Shown here piece by piece: positions 15,677 to 24,574 of a stretch of DNA of 64,000 bases (its first letter is position 1; each line of letters starts with the position of its first letter). The stretch is from VRUE01 sp036406595. Lineage in GTDB: Bacteria; Actinomycetota; Thermoleophilia; Solirubrobacterales; 70-9. The DNA is taken from assembly GCA_036406595.1 (NCBI GenBank), contig DASXAR010000061.1:6289-70288 (forward strand), written 5' to 3'. The notes under the pieces were generated by a model. The model was not told the DNA's origin. It saw only the letters and a list, made by a program, of their open reading frames with translations, and ran no database searches. Both the position numbers and the translations under genes were made by a program.

Positions 15677-16240
15677 ATGGCCGTCGTCATCATCGTCATC
15701 GTCGCGATCGTCGTCATCGCGGTCCTCTACTACATCGGGAAGCGCAACTCGATCATCGCCTCGCGCAACCGGGTCGACGAGTCCTGGAGCGGAATCGACG
15801 TTCAGCTGAAGCGGCGGCACGACCTCGTCCCCAACCTCGTCGAGACAGTCAAAGGCTATGCGGCGCACGAGAGCCAGGTGTTCGAGAAGACGACCAAAGC
15901 GCGCGCCGAGGCGATGTCCGCCCAGGGCGTCGGCGACACCGCGAAAGCCGAGCAGAAACTGACCGGAGCGCTGACCGACCTGCGAGCCGTCGCCGAGAAC
16001 TACCCACAGCTGCGGGCGACCGAAAACTTCCAGCAGCTGAGCCGCAACCTCTCCGAGCTGGAGGATGAAATCCAGGCCTCGCGCCGGATCTACAACTCCA
16101 ACGTGCAGTCCTACAACACGTCGATCCAGCAGTTCCCGGGGTCGATCATCGCCAACCAGGGCGGCTTCACGCCGCGCGAGTACTTCGAGATCGAGGACGC
16201 GTCGGAGCGGGAACCGGTCTCGGTCAGCTTCGACAGCTGA
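15677..16240 (+). CDS. LemA family protein
   Basis: A 187-aa protein with one N-terminal membrane segment (VVIIVIVAIVVIAVLYYI) and the LemA helical domain: NRVDESWSGIDVQLKRRHDL, LVPNLVETVKGYA and the later YNSNVQSYNT / FPGSIIA motifs. LemA proteins are anchored in the membrane with the helical domain outside; their role is unclear. I start it at ATG 15677 because GGGGGTAGG ends about 10 bases before it; ATG 15668 is also in frame but only a base or two from that purine run. Confidence 0.87.
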   Translation: MAVVIIVIVAIVVIAVLYYIGKRNSIIASRNRVDESWSGIDVQLKRRHDLVPNLVETVKGYAAHESQVFEKTTKARAEAMSAQGVGDTAKAEQKLTGALTDLRAVAENYPQLRATENFQQLSRNLSELEDEIQASRRIYNSNVQSYNTSIQQFPGSIIANQGGFTPREYFEIEDASEREPVSVSFDS

Positions 16241-16259
16241 GTCCCCTAAGCTTGCTTCC

Positions 16260-16451
16260 ATGACGGTCACCAAGGAAGCGACGCTCTGGATCTGCGAAAG
16301 CTGCGGCTTCATCTACGACCCCGAGATCGGCGATCCGGACGGCGGAATCCCTCCGGGCACGCGTTTCGAGGACATCCCCAAGGACTGGTTCTGCCCGGTC
16401 TGCGGCGCCCGGACCAGCGACTTCCGCCCGTTGGAGCCAGGAGAGGCGTAG
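16260..16451 (+). CDS. rubredoxin
   Basis: A 63-aa iron protein with the two rubredoxin knuckles: C12-x2-C15 (ICESCGFIYD) and C45-x2-C48 (WFCPVCGA), plus the conserved G-x-P-P-G-T-x-F-E-D-I-P-x-D-W stretch. It carries one electron at a single FeS4 site. It lies 19 bases after lemA and 57 bases before a flavin oxidoreductase with its own cysteine cluster, a possible electron-transfer partner. Confidence 0.94.
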   Translation: MTVTKEATLWICESCGFIYDPEIGDPDGGIPPGTRFEDIPKDWFCPVCGARTSDFRPLEPGEA

Positions 16452-16508
16452 GACTCTCGGCTCACCCGCCCGCGGCGGACGCGGGAGCGAGCGAGATCGC
16501 CGGTGATC

Positions 16509-18191
16509 ATGAGCGCGAGCGAGCGGGAGCAGAGCACGCGGGCGGAATTTGATGTTGACTGGATCGTCGTTGGCTCGGGCTTCGGCGGGTCCGTCGCTGC
16601 GCTGAGGCTCGCGGAGAAGGGCTATTCGGTGACCGTGCTCGAGTGCGGCAGCCGCTTCCGCGACGAGGACTTCGCCGAGAACACGCTGCGCCAGCCGCGC
16701 CGCTATTTCTGGGCGCCGCGCCTGGGCATGAGGGGAGTCCTCCGCCTCACCTTCTTCAAGGACCTCTTCGTCGTCTCGGGCAGCGGCGTCGGCGGCGGCA
16801 GCCTCGGCTACGCGAACACCCTCTACCGGGCGCGGCCGAGCTTCTTCCGAGACCCCCAGTGGGCGGAGCTGGGCGACTGGGAGAGCGAGTTGGCGCCGCA
16901 CTATGAGACGGCCGAAAGGATGCTCGGCGTGGTCGAGTACCAGGGGATGGGGCCCGCCGACAGGCTGCTGAAGGAATACGGCGAGGAGATAGGCGTCGGC
17001 GACACCTTCACCAACACACGCGTCGGCGTCTTCTTCGGCGAGGCCGGCAAGGAGGTGCCCGACCCCTACTTCGAAGGCGAGGGGCCGGAACGCACCGGCT
17101 GCCTACGCTGCGGCAGCTGCATGGTGGGCTGCCGCCACGGCGCCAAGAACACTCTGGTCAAGAACTACCTCTGGTTCGCCGAGAGGCTCGGGGTCAGGAT
17201 CGAGCCGGAAAGGCAGGTCACCGAGATCCGCCCGCTCGGCGCCGGCGACGGGTCCGGTGGCTATGAGGTGTGGAGCGAGCGCTCCGGCTCATGGCTCCGC
17301 AAGAGGCGGCGCCGGCTTACCGCGCGCGGGGTGGTGATCGCCGCCGGCGCGCTCGGGACCAACAACCTGCTCGCCAACTGCCACCACAGCGGCGCCCTTC
17401 CCCGCCTCTCGAAGCGGATAGGCGACGTGATCAGGACCAACTCGGAGTCGATCCAGTCGGTGACGGCGCTCGACGACGAGCGCGACTTCAGCCGCTCCGT
17501 CGCGATCACGTCGAGCATCTACCCGGACCCCGACACCCACATCGAGGTGGTCACCTACGGCGAGGCCGGCGATGCGATGAGCGGCACCTTCACCGCGATG
17601 GCCGGCCCGGGAACGCGACTGACGCGTCCGCTCAAGTGGCTCGCCGCGATCCTGCGCCACCCGCTGCAGGCGCTCCGCATGCGGATTCCCTACCGCTGGT
17701 CGCGCCGAACCGTGATCCTGCTCGTGATGCAGACCGTCGACGCGGCCATGCACCTGCGGCCGAAGCGCAGGCTCCTCCGGCGCGGAGTGCGGCTTCAGAC
17801 AGAGCAGGACCCCGAGCGGCCGAACCCGATCTACCTGCCGGCCGCCGCCCAGGCGGCGCACTGGTTCGCGCGGCGGATCGGGGGGATCGCGCAGAGCGCC
17901 CTCACCGAGTCGATCCAGAACGTGCCCACCACTGCGCACATCCTCGGCGGTGCCGTGATCGGCGCCGGGCCGGAGAGCGGCGTCGTCGACTCGGCGAACC
18001 GGGTGTTCGGCTACGAGAACCTGTTGGTCACCGACGGCGCCTCGATCCCCGCCAACCCCGGCGTCAACCCGAGCCTGACGATCACCGCCAAGGCCGAGCA
18101 CGCGATGAGCCTCCTCCCGGCCAAGGAGGGAGCGGAGCCGCGCGACCTCCCCCCGGCCGCGCGACCCGCGAGGTCGGCGCAGGCCGCCTGA
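16509..18191 (+). CDS. GMC-family FAD oxidoreductase with a four-cysteine cluster
   Basis: A 560-aa flavoprotein of the cholesterol oxidase/GMC group. The FAD-binding Rossmann motif is VVGSGFGGSVAALRLAEKG near the N-terminus, and the C-terminal GMC region ends with DGASIPANPGVNPSLTITA. Between them C198-x2-C201-x2-C204-x3-C208 (CLRCGSCMVGC) has the spacing of a 4Fe-4S ligand set and is followed by RHGAKNTL, a form I recall from other actinobacterial GMC proteins. The substrate is probably a sterol-like or other alcohol but is not known. ATG 16509 was preferred over GTG 16503. Confidence 0.85.
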   Translation: MSASEREQSTRAEFDVDWIVVGSGFGGSVAALRLAEKGYSVTVLECGSRFRDEDFAENTLRQPRRYFWAPRLGMRGVLRLTFFKDLFVVSGSGVGGGSLGYANTLYRARPSFFRDPQWAELGDWESELAPHYETAERMLGVVEYQGMGPADRLLKEYGEEIGVGDTFTNTRVGVFFGEAGKEVPDPYFEGEGPERTGCLRCGSCMVGCRHGAKNTLVKNYLWFAERLGVRIEPERQVTEIRPLGAGDGSGGYEVWSERSGSWLRKRRRRLTARGVVIAAGALGTNNLLANCHHSGALPRLSKRIGDVIRTNSESIQSVTALDDERDFSRSVAITSSIYPDPDTHIEVVTYGEAGDAMSGTFTAMAGPGTRLTRPLKWLAAILRHPLQALRMRIPYRWSRRTVILLVMQTVDAAMHLRPKRRLLRRGVRLQTEQDPERPNPIYLPAAAQAAHWFARRIGGIAQSALTESIQNVPTTAHILGGAVIGAGPESGVVDSANRVFGYENLLVTDGASIPANPGVNPSLTITAKAEHAMSLLPAKEGAEPRDLPPAARPARSAQAA

Positions 18192-18196
18192 ACCGC

Positions 18197-18796
18197 CTAG
18201 CCGGCGAAGCGCTCCGCGACGTAGTCCCAGTTGACCACGTTCCAGAAGGCGTCGATGTATTCGGGGCGCTTGTTCTGGTACTTGAGGTAATAGGCGTGCT
18301 CCCAGACGTCGCAGCCGAGCAGCGGCACCTGGCCGTCGCTTACCGGCGAGTCCTGGTTCGCCGTCGAGACCACGGCGAGGCCGGAGTCGTCCTTGACCAG
18401 CCAGGCCCAGCCGGAGCCGAAGCGGGCGATCCCGGCTTCTTTGAACTCCTCCTTGAAGGAGTCGAACGAACCGAATTTCTCGCCGATGGCGGAGGCGAGG
18501 TCGCCGCTCGGCTCACCGCCGCCGTCGGGGCTGAGCATCTGCCAGAAGAGTGTGTGGTTGTAGTGGCCGCCGCCGTTGTTGCGGACCGGCCCCTGCTTGT
18601 CGCCTGGCAGGCTGTCGAGATTCCGCAGCACGTCCTCGACGTCGCGGTCGGCCCACTCGGTCCCCTCGAGCGCCGCGTTGGCTTTGTCCACGTAGGCCTG
18701 GTGGTGCTTGTCATGGTGGACCCGCATCGTCGCCTCGTCGATGTGGGGCTCGAGCGCGTCGTAGGAGTAGGGAAGGTCGGGAACCGAGTAGGCCAT
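18197..18796 (-). CDS. sodA: superoxide dismutase, Mn-type of the Fe/Mn family
   Basis: A 199-aa enzyme that dismutates superoxide. Metal ligands are H27 (VHHDKHH region), the histidine of NHTLFW, and the aspartate and histidine of DVWEHAYYLKY. The glycine in GGGHYNH and glutamine in TANQDSP are the positions usually seen in manganese forms, so Mn is favoured over Fe. AAGGAG lies 8 bases before the ATG. Upstream on the same strand is GTTCAA-N14-GGGTAG, a candidate SigB-type promoter. It is convergent with the GMC gene. Confidence 0.95.
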   Translation of the reverse strand: MAYSVPDLPYSYDALEPHIDEATMRVHHDKHHQAYVDKANAALEGTEWADRDVEDVLRNLDSLPGDKQGPVRNNGGGHYNHTLFWQMLSPDGGGEPSGDLASAIGEKFGSFDSFKEEFKEAGIARFGSGWAWLVKDDSGLAVVSTANQDSPVSDGQVPLLGCDVWEHAYYLKYQNKRPEYIDAFWNVVNWDYVAERFAG

Positions 18797-18849
18797 CTGA
18801 TTGCTCCTTCGTTCGATTGGAAGTCCGGCGGGAGCCTATCCACTGGCCG

Positions 18850-18875
18850 CTACCCAGGAGAGGACCCGATTGAAC
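18850..18875 (-). promoter_or_regulatory. SigB-type promoter for sod
   Basis: On the minus strand GTTCAA (18870-18875), 14 bases, then GGGTAG (18850-18855). This matches the -35/-10 pattern GTTTAA / GGGTAT known for SigB/SigF-type sigma factors with one change in each box. The -10 lies 53 bases before the sod start. Confidence 0.65.
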
Positions 18876-18893
18876 CTCTCATCCGGAGGGTAG
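18868..18893 (+). promoter_or_regulatory. SigB-type promoter for the MFS fusion gene
   Basis: GATTGA (18868-18873), 14 bases, GGGTAG (18888-18893), then 12 bases to the ATG. The -35 is weaker than in the sod promoter but the same GATTGA-N14-GGGTAG occurs before the ferritin gene. It overlaps the -35 of the divergent sod promoter. Confidence 0.5.
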
Positions 18894-18905
18894 AGACGCC
18901 CTGCC

Positions 18906-20783
18906 ATGAACGATCAAACCGCTCAGACCGCGACGATCGAGACGCGGATACCCGCCCGCCTCGATCGACTTCCCTGGTCGAAGTTCCACTGGCTCGTCGT
19001 GATCGGCCTGGGGACGGTATGGATCCTCGACGGGCTCGAGGTGACGATCGTCGGCAGCATCGGCGATCGCCTCACCGAAAACGGCAGCGGGATCACGCTC
19101 GACCCCAGCCAGATCGGCACCGCGGCGGCCTTCTACGTCGCCGGGGCCTGTGTCGGCGCCCTCTTCTTCGGCCAGCTCACCGACCGCTTCGGGCGCAAGA
19201 AGCTCTTCCTGGTCACGCTGGGCGTCTACATCGCCGCGACCGTCGCCACCGCCTTCTCCTTCGCCGCCTGGTACTTCTACGCTGCCCGCTTCTTCACCGG
19301 ATCGGGGATCGGTGGCGAGTACGCGGCGATCAACTCGGCGATCGACGAGCTGATCCCGGCCCGGGTCAGGGGCCGCGTCGACCTGATGATCAACGGCAGC
19401 TACTGGCTCGGTGCCGCGGGTGGGGCGCTGGCCGCGGTGGCCTTCCTCGACACCGCCCTGTTCGCCGCCGACGTCGGCTGGCGCCTCGCCTTCGGGCTCG
19501 GGGCACTGCTCGGCCTCGGCATCCTCTTCGTGCGCCGCAGCGTCCCGGAGAGCCCCCGCTGGCTCTTCATCCACGGCCGTGAGGAGGAGGCCGAGGGGAT
19601 AGTCGGCGACATCGAGCGGGGCGTGGAGCGGGACACCGGCGAGTCCCTCTCGGAGCCCGACGAGAGCATCGAAGTCGTACAGCGCAGGCGCATCCCGTTC
19701 CGCGAGATCGCCAAGACCGCCTTCTCGAGATATCCCCGGCGGACCGTCCTCGGCCTGGCCCTTTTCGTCGGCCAGGCATTCATGTACAACGCGGTCACCT
19801 TCGACCTCGGGACGCTGCTCGGGGAATTCTTCGAAGTAGCCTCCGGGACGATCCCGATCTACATCGCGATCTTCGCGATCTCGAATTTCCTCGGCCCCTT
19901 CACGCTGGGCAGGCTCTTCGACACCGTGGGCCGCAAGCCGATGATCGCCGGCACCTATCTCGTCTCTGCGGCCCTCACCGTGGTGCTCGGATTCCTACTG
20001 CTCGGCAACAGCCTCGGAACCTGGGGCTTCATGGCGTTCGTGCTGGCGATCTTCTTCGTCGCCTCCGCGGGGGCGAGCTCCGCCTATCTGACGGTCAGCG
20101 AGATCTTCCCGATGGAGACGCGGGCGCTCTCGATCGCATTCTTCTATGCGGTCGGCACGGCGGCGGGGGGTATCACCGGGCCGCTTCTCTTCGGCCATCT
20201 GATCGCCAGCGGCAGCCAGGATCAGGTTGCGATCGGCTTCTTCGTCGGCGCCGGGGTGATGGCGATCGGCGGCATCGCCGAGATCCTCTTCGGCGTCCGT
20301 GCGGAGCAGGAGAGTCTGGAGGACGTAGCCAAACCGCTCACCGCGGAGGAGGCGGAGCGGGCAGAGGAGCCGGAAAGGGCCGAGGAGTCCGAGGAGGCGG
20401 TCGAGCTGCGCCGGCGCCGGCAGGGATGGCGCGAGGCGGCGGAGGCGCACCGCCGGCGGGAACGCACCGGGCTCAGGCGCTACCGCCCGGGGCCCGGCCG
20501 GTTCGCGTCTTCGCCTGGAATGCTTCTGACGACGCCCGACGAGCCCGGCCTGGATCACGAGATCGAGATCATCGAACGGGCACTGGGGGAGCACGGCTCC
20601 GCCAGCCGCCGGGAGCTTTACCGCCGGGTCGGCGGCCGCTACTGGGGGCCCGGGCGCTTCGGGGCGGCGCTGCGCGAGGCCGTCGCGGAAGGGCGCGCTC
20701 GACGGCTCCGCCGCGATCAGTACGCCCCGGTCGGCGAGGGGCCGGGAGGTTCGGCCGACTCCGGTGACGGGGCCGCGGCCTAG
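18906..20783 (+). CDS. MFS transporter (sugar-porter-like) with C-terminal winged-helix-like domain
   Basis: A 625-aa protein. Residues about 25-470 form a 12-segment MFS unit with GQLTDRFGRKKLFL, PESPRWLF and GRLFDTVGRKPMIAG, as in sugar and metabolite porters. Residues about 475-530 are a charged E/R-rich linker. Residues about 540-610 (EIIERALGEHGSASRRELYR, then VGGRYWGPGRF and ALREAVAEGRARRL) look like a small winged-helix domain. The fusion is unusual: the tail would lie in the cytoplasm. No frameshift is needed to join the parts. Function of the tail is unknown; DNA binding or a protein contact are both possible. Confidence 0.82.
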   Translation: MNDQTAQTATIETRIPARLDRLPWSKFHWLVVIGLGTVWILDGLEVTIVGSIGDRLTENGSGITLDPSQIGTAAAFYVAGACVGALFFGQLTDRFGRKKLFLVTLGVYIAATVATAFSFAAWYFYAARFFTGSGIGGEYAAINSAIDELIPARVRGRVDLMINGSYWLGAAGGALAAVAFLDTALFAADVGWRLAFGLGALLGLGILFVRRSVPESPRWLFIHGREEEAEGIVGDIERGVERDTGESLSEPDESIEVVQRRRIPFREIAKTAFSRYPRRTVLGLALFVGQAFMYNAVTFDLGTLLGEFFEVASGTIPIYIAIFAISNFLGPFTLGRLFDTVGRKPMIAGTYLVSAALTVVLGFLLLGNSLGTWGFMAFVLAIFFVASAGASSAYLTVSEIFPMETRALSIAFFYAVGTAAGGITGPLLFGHLIASGSQDQVAIGFFVGAGVMAIGGIAEILFGVRAEQESLEDVAKPLTAEEAERAEEPERAEESEEAVELRRRRQGWREAAEAHRRRERTGLRRYRPGPGRFASSPGMLLTTPDEPGLDHEIEIIERALGEHGSASRRELYRRVGGRYWGPGRFGAALREAVAEGRARRLRRDQYAPVGEGPGGSADSGDGAAA

Positions 20784-22609
20784 GGTTCGGCGACGGCCTT
20801 CCCGGCCAGCGCAACCGCAGCCTCTACATGCGACAGATGGGTGAGCGCGAGGGGGAAGTTGCCGAGCATGCGACCCTGATCCGGGTCGTACTCCTCCGAG
20901 AAGAGCCCAAGCGGGCTGGCGATCGCCTCGGCCGCGTCGAACGCGGCCCGCGCCTCCTCCTCCCTCCCCTGCCGGGCGAGGCAGGTCGCGAGCCAGAATG
21001 AGCAGGCGAGGAATGCGCCCTCCTCGGGCATCCCATCGTCAGCGTCGTAACGCCGCAGCAGCCCACCCAGCTCGAGTCCGTCGCGGATCGCCTCGGTGGT
21101 CCGCAGCATCCGCTCGTCGTCCCACTCCAGGAAGCCGACCACCGGCAGCCGCAACAGGGCGGCGTCCAGGTCCGTGTGGTCGAAGTCCATGACGAAGATT
21201 TCCCTCTCCTCGTCGTAGCCGCGCTTCTCGATCGCGGCTCGCACCTCCTCGCGAGCCCGGCGCCAGCGATCCGGTATCTCCTTGCCGCAATCCTCGCCAA
21301 GCCGGATCCCCCTGTCCATCGCCGCCCAGGTGAGCGCCTTCGAGTGCACGAAGTGGCGCGGCTCGCCCCGCCACTCCCAGATGCCCCGGTCGCGCTCCTG
21401 CCAGTGCTCGATCGCGGCGTCGACCAGCTCGGCGACGAACAGCCAGTAATCGTGATCCGGTGAGTTGCCGCGGCGATGCCAGCGCCAGCTCTGGTCGACG
21501 AGATGCCCGAAGGCATCGAGCTGAAGCTGGGTGGAGGCCTGGTTGCCGACGCGGATCGGCTTCGCCCCTCGCCAGCCCTCGAGCCCGTCGAGCTCCTGCT
21601 CGCCGAGGCGACGCTCCCCCCCGACGCCGAAGAGGATCTGCAGGTCCTTCGCGTTGCCCGCCGCGCTGCGCTCGATGAAACTGCGGAAGTCGTCGGCGTC
21701 GCGATCGCAGCCCAGCTCGGCGAGCGAGCGCACGGTGAGTGCCGAATCCCTGACCCAGCTGTAGCGGTAATCCCAGTTGCGCTCGCCGCTCAGGTTGCGC
21801 GCCTCGGGCAGCGAGGTGGTGGCGGCGGCTGCGATCGCGCCGGTGGGCTCATAGGAGAGGGCCTTCAGGGTGAGAGCCGAACGGCTGACGGCGGGAAATC
21901 CGTCCGTCACCTCCGCGTCGATGCAGGAGGCCCACTCCTGCCACCACTCGATCGCCGCATCGAGGTCCTCCTCGCAGGCGGCTCGATCGAGAGGCTCGAA
22001 GCCATCGAGCGAATCGAGCTCGACCGGCCGCCGGTACCCGATCTCGAGCACCGCCCGGTCGCCCTCCTTCAGCGCGGCCGAGCAGACGAGCCGGTGCCGC
22101 CCCTCGAACTCGAAATCCAGCCCGCTGCGGATCAGCAGGCCGTCGTCGCCGCCGATCGCGGCCCAGACACCGTCGCCCCCGCGCAGCCAGGGGGCCACGG
22201 ACCCGTAGTCGAAGCGCGGGGCGACGCAGACGCGGGGCTCGATGCTCCCGCCGACGCAGTCGAGGATGCGCACGATCCTCGGCCCTTTCCCGCCGGGGCG
22301 GGTGAAGAAGTCGATCAGCCGCGCCTCCCCGTCGGACGACCGCAGGCGCGTCTCCAAGACCATGCTCCTGTCGAGATACCGCTGCTCCCCATCCTCCCCG
22401 AGCGCGATCGAGCAGTGACCACCGCACTCGCGATCGAGCAGCCGAGCGAACAGCGCACCGGAGTCGAAGCGGGGCATACAGCACCAGTCGATCGAGCCCC
22501 CCCGCGAGACGAGGGCGGCGCTGCGACGATCCCCAATCAGCCCATAGTCCTCCAGCGGGGAGTACGATTGTCCTGAATCGCCGGGCTGATCACCCGCAGC
22601 GGATCCCAC
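20780..22609 (-). CDS. GH15 glucoamylase/trehalase family glycoside hydrolase
   Basis: A 609-aa protein with the N-terminal beta-sandwich (YGLIGDRRSAALVSRGGSID at about residues 23-42) and the (alpha/alpha)6 barrel of GH15. Motifs include NWDYRYSWVRDSALT, the general acid region GIWEWRGEPRHFVHSK, the base glutamate region MPEEGAFLACSFW and GNFPLALTHL near the end. Mycobacterial relatives of this type are trehalases; others are glucan hydrolases, so the substrate is open. GTG 22609 lies 9 bases after a GGGTAG box. The 3' end overlaps the MFS fusion gene by 4 bases. Confidence 0.9.
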   Translation of the reverse strand: MGSAAGDQPGDSGQSYSPLEDYGLIGDRRSAALVSRGGSIDWCCMPRFDSGALFARLLDRECGGHCSIALGEDGEQRYLDRSMVLETRLRSSDGEARLIDFFTRPGGKGPRIVRILDCVGGSIEPRVCVAPRFDYGSVAPWLRGGDGVWAAIGGDDGLLIRSGLDFEFEGRHRLVCSAALKEGDRAVLEIGYRRPVELDSLDGFEPLDRAACEEDLDAAIEWWQEWASCIDAEVTDGFPAVSRSALTLKALSYEPTGAIAAAATTSLPEARNLSGERNWDYRYSWVRDSALTVRSLAELGCDRDADDFRSFIERSAAGNAKDLQILFGVGGERRLGEQELDGLEGWRGAKPIRVGNQASTQLQLDAFGHLVDQSWRWHRRGNSPDHDYWLFVAELVDAAIEHWQERDRGIWEWRGEPRHFVHSKALTWAAMDRGIRLGEDCGKEIPDRWRRAREEVRAAIEKRGYDEEREIFVMDFDHTDLDAALLRLPVVGFLEWDDERMLRTTEAIRDGLELGGLLRRYDADDGMPEEGAFLACSFWLATCLARQGREEEARAAFDAAEAIASPLGLFSEEYDPDQGRMLGNFPLALTHLSHVEAAVALAGKAVAEP

Positions 22610-22618
22610 GGCCCGGCT

Positions 22619-22645
22619 CTACCCCGGCCCCGGCCGGCGGCAAAC
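22619..22645 (-). promoter_or_regulatory. SigB-type promoter for the GH15 gene
   Basis: Minus strand: GTTTGC (22640-22645), 15 bases, GGGTAG (22619-22624), then 9 bases to the GTG start of the GH15 gene. A start this close implies a leaderless or nearly leaderless message. It is back to back with the sigma-gene promoter. Confidence 0.65.
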
Positions 22646-22647
22646 CA

Positions 22648-22674
22648 GTTTTGCTCCCGGTCCGCGGTGGGTAG
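22648..22674 (+). promoter_or_regulatory. SigB-type promoter for the sigma factor gene
   Basis: GTTTTG (22648-22653), 15 bases, GGGTAG (22669-22674), 105 bases before the sigma ATG. The sigma gene would therefore be autoregulated. The -35 is 2 bases from the -35 of the divergent GH15 promoter. Confidence 0.65.
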
Positions 22675-22779
22675 CCAGACACTCAGCAAAGCGAGACTTA
22701 CAAAATGCCGTACGGCCCGTTTAAGGCTCGAGGGCGGTACCGGATGTGGACCTCGGTACCGTCGCGGCGTTGAATCCAG

Positions 22780-23616
22780 ATGGCAGACGAGCGACTCAGC
22801 GAGGAGATGGATAGCTTGCCGGGCCCCGGTGCGGGAACGCAACTGGCGAGCGAACGGGAGCTCTGGCGTCGCTTCTCCCAGAGCCGTGACCCTGAGGTTC
22901 GCGAGGAGCTGGTGCGCCGCAACATGCCGTTCGCGAAGCGCCTCGCGCTCCGCTACCGGGGCGCCAGCGAGTCGTTCGACGACCTCCTGCAGGTCGCCAA
23001 CCTGGGCTTGCTCAACGCGATCGATCGCTTCGATCCCGATCGCGGAATCCCCTTCACCGCCTTCGCCTCGCCGACCGTCCTGGGTGAGCTCAAACGGCAC
23101 TTCCGCGACCGTGTCTGGACCGTTCGCGTGCCACGCGGCCTGCACGATCGCATGGCGGAAGTCGACAAAGCGATCACCGAGCTGACCAAACAGCTACAGC
23201 GCTCCCCCTCGATCCCGGAGATCGCCGAGCGGCTCGAGCTCGAGCAGACCGACGTGCTCGAGGTGATGGAGGCAAACCACAACCGGCGGCCCCTCTCGCT
23301 GGACCGTCCGGCGGGGCCCGAGGACCCCGACGAGTCGATGCCGGTCGAATGGGTCGGCCACGAGGACCAGGCCTACGAGCTGGTGGAGGGCAGGATCGCC
23401 CTCGACGCAGCCCTGCCTTTCCTCGACGAGCGGGAGCGGCTGGTGCTCAGGCTTCGCTTCGCGGAGGACATGACCCAGTCCCAGATCGCAGAGCGAATCG
23501 GCCACTCGCAGATGCACGTCTCGCGCATCCTGCGCCGAGCGCTGGCACGCATCCGCGACCGGATCGAGGAGGAACGCGGCGAGAGCGAGCGCCCCGCCGA
23601 GACCCCGGAGGACTAG
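22780..23616 (+). CDS. SigB/SigF-type RNA polymerase sigma factor
   Basis: A 278-aa group 3 sigma-70 factor. Region 2 holds SFDDLLQVANLGLLNAIDRF and the melting segment TVLGELKRHFRDRVWTVRVP (about residues 100-119). Region 3 follows, and region 4 ends with the helix-turn-helix MTQSQIAERIGHSQMHVSR. Length and domain order fit the SigB/SigF stress and sporulation class, not the ECF class. It is convergent with an RsbW-like kinase gene (4-base overlap) and near an RsbV-like gene, so control by partner switching is expected. Its own upstream region has a SigB-type promoter. Confidence 0.93.
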   Translation: MADERLSEEMDSLPGPGAGTQLASERELWRRFSQSRDPEVREELVRRNMPFAKRLALRYRGASESFDDLLQVANLGLLNAIDRFDPDRGIPFTAFASPTVLGELKRHFRDRVWTVRVPRGLHDRMAEVDKAITELTKQLQRSPSIPEIAERLELEQTDVLEVMEANHNRRPLSLDRPAGPEDPDESMPVEWVGHEDQAYELVEGRIALDAALPFLDERERLVLRLRFAEDMTQSQIAERIGHSQMHVSRILRRALARIRDRIEEERGESERPAETPED

Positions 23617-24458
23617 CGCGCGGCGACGAAGTGGACGACGAGATAATCGCCGTCGTCTGACCCCTCGATCGTCAGATCATCCGCAAGAGCCTCGAGCGAT
23701 CCGCCGACGGCCGGAACTTCGAGCTCCTCGACGATCTTCCCGGCGGCTCCCGGCTCCATCGGTCCGATCCGCAGGCCGATTCCATCCCCGGCCTCGTCGA
23801 GACCGAGCCGCACGCGCCCGTCCTCGAAGCGTGAGGGCACCGCGGCGGCAATTGCGTCGGTGACGAGGACCGCGTCGGAAACGCGATCGACCGAGAGCTC
23901 TCGACGCGCCGCGAGGGCGCCGACCACCCTGGCGAGGACCGGTCCGAGCAGCTCGGCTCGGTCGGTGACGAGCTCGGTCACGTCCTCTCCTTTCGGCACC
24001 TCCGTCGTCGGCTCGCCGTCGAGGCTTCCGGCTGCGCCGCCCGTGAGCGGCAGGCGCATCGAGACCTCCGTCCCCTGGTTGAGCCCGCCCGATATCGCGA
24101 AGCTGGTGGAGAGCGCCGCGATCAGCGAGAGACCGAGGCGGAGGCTGTCGCGTTCGGGGTCGGCCTGTGGCCGGATCCCCACCCCCTCGTCGCGTACCGT
24201 CACGGTGAGGCCGCTGTCGTCGGGCATCGCCTCCACGCTGAGCGGCCCGGGCCGGCCCTCGTAAGCATGGACGGCGACGTTCATGCAGGCCTCGGTCACC
24301 ACCGTCTTCAGATCCGCAAGGCCCGCTTCGTCCATGCCGATCTCCTCCGCGAGACCGGCCAGCGCGTGCCGAATCACGGCGACGTTCTCCGCCCTGGCGG
24401 GAAGAATCATCTGGAGGCCGCTCGGCCTCTCGGTGGGGGTCGACGTGTATGGCATCAA
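23613..24458 (-). CDS. RsbW-like anti-sigma factor (serine kinase), with second degenerate domain
   Basis: A 281-aa protein. Residues about 15-135 form a GHKL-type ATPase domain with the N-box LKTVVTEACMNVAVHAYEG and the G1 box VRDEGVGIRP, as in RsbW/SpoIIAB kinases. Residues about 155-280 look like a second related domain: VSDAVLVTDAIAAAVPSRF sits where an N-box would, but the glutamate and asparagine are missing. The single-domain form is usual, so the duplication is notable. The pairing with the convergent sigma gene suggests it is that factor's inhibitor. Upstream is GTTTCA-N14-GGGTAG, so it is likely induced by its own target. Confidence 0.82.
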   Translation of the reverse strand: MMPYTSTPTERPSGLQMILPARAENVAVIRHALAGLAEEIGMDEAGLADLKTVVTEACMNVAVHAYEGRPGPLSVEAMPDDSGLTVTVRDEGVGIRPQADPERDSLRLGLSLIAALSTSFAISGGLNQGTEVSMRLPLTGGAAGSLDGEPTTEVPKGEDVTELVTDRAELLGPVLARVVGALAARRELSVDRVSDAVLVTDAIAAAVPSRFEDGRVRLGLDEAGDGIGLRIGPMEPGAAGKIVEELEVPAVGGSLEALADDLTIEGSDDGDYLVVHFVAAR

Positions 24459-24531
24459 CAGCGCTCTCGCCAGGGGACGATGTTCCCGGCGCCCCCGAGC
24501 ATAGGCCAGCGCTCGGCGGTCGATTCATTCG

Positions 24532-24557
24532 CTACCCCTGCTGGCCGGGCGTGAAAC
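24532..24557 (-). promoter_or_regulatory. SigB-type promoter for the anti-sigma gene
   Basis: Minus strand: GTTTCA (24552-24557), 14 bases, GGGTAG (24532-24537), 73 bases before the start codon. The -35 overlaps the upstream region of the divergent STAS gene. Confidence 0.65.
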
Positions 24558-24574
24558 CACGCTCTCCGAAGCGC

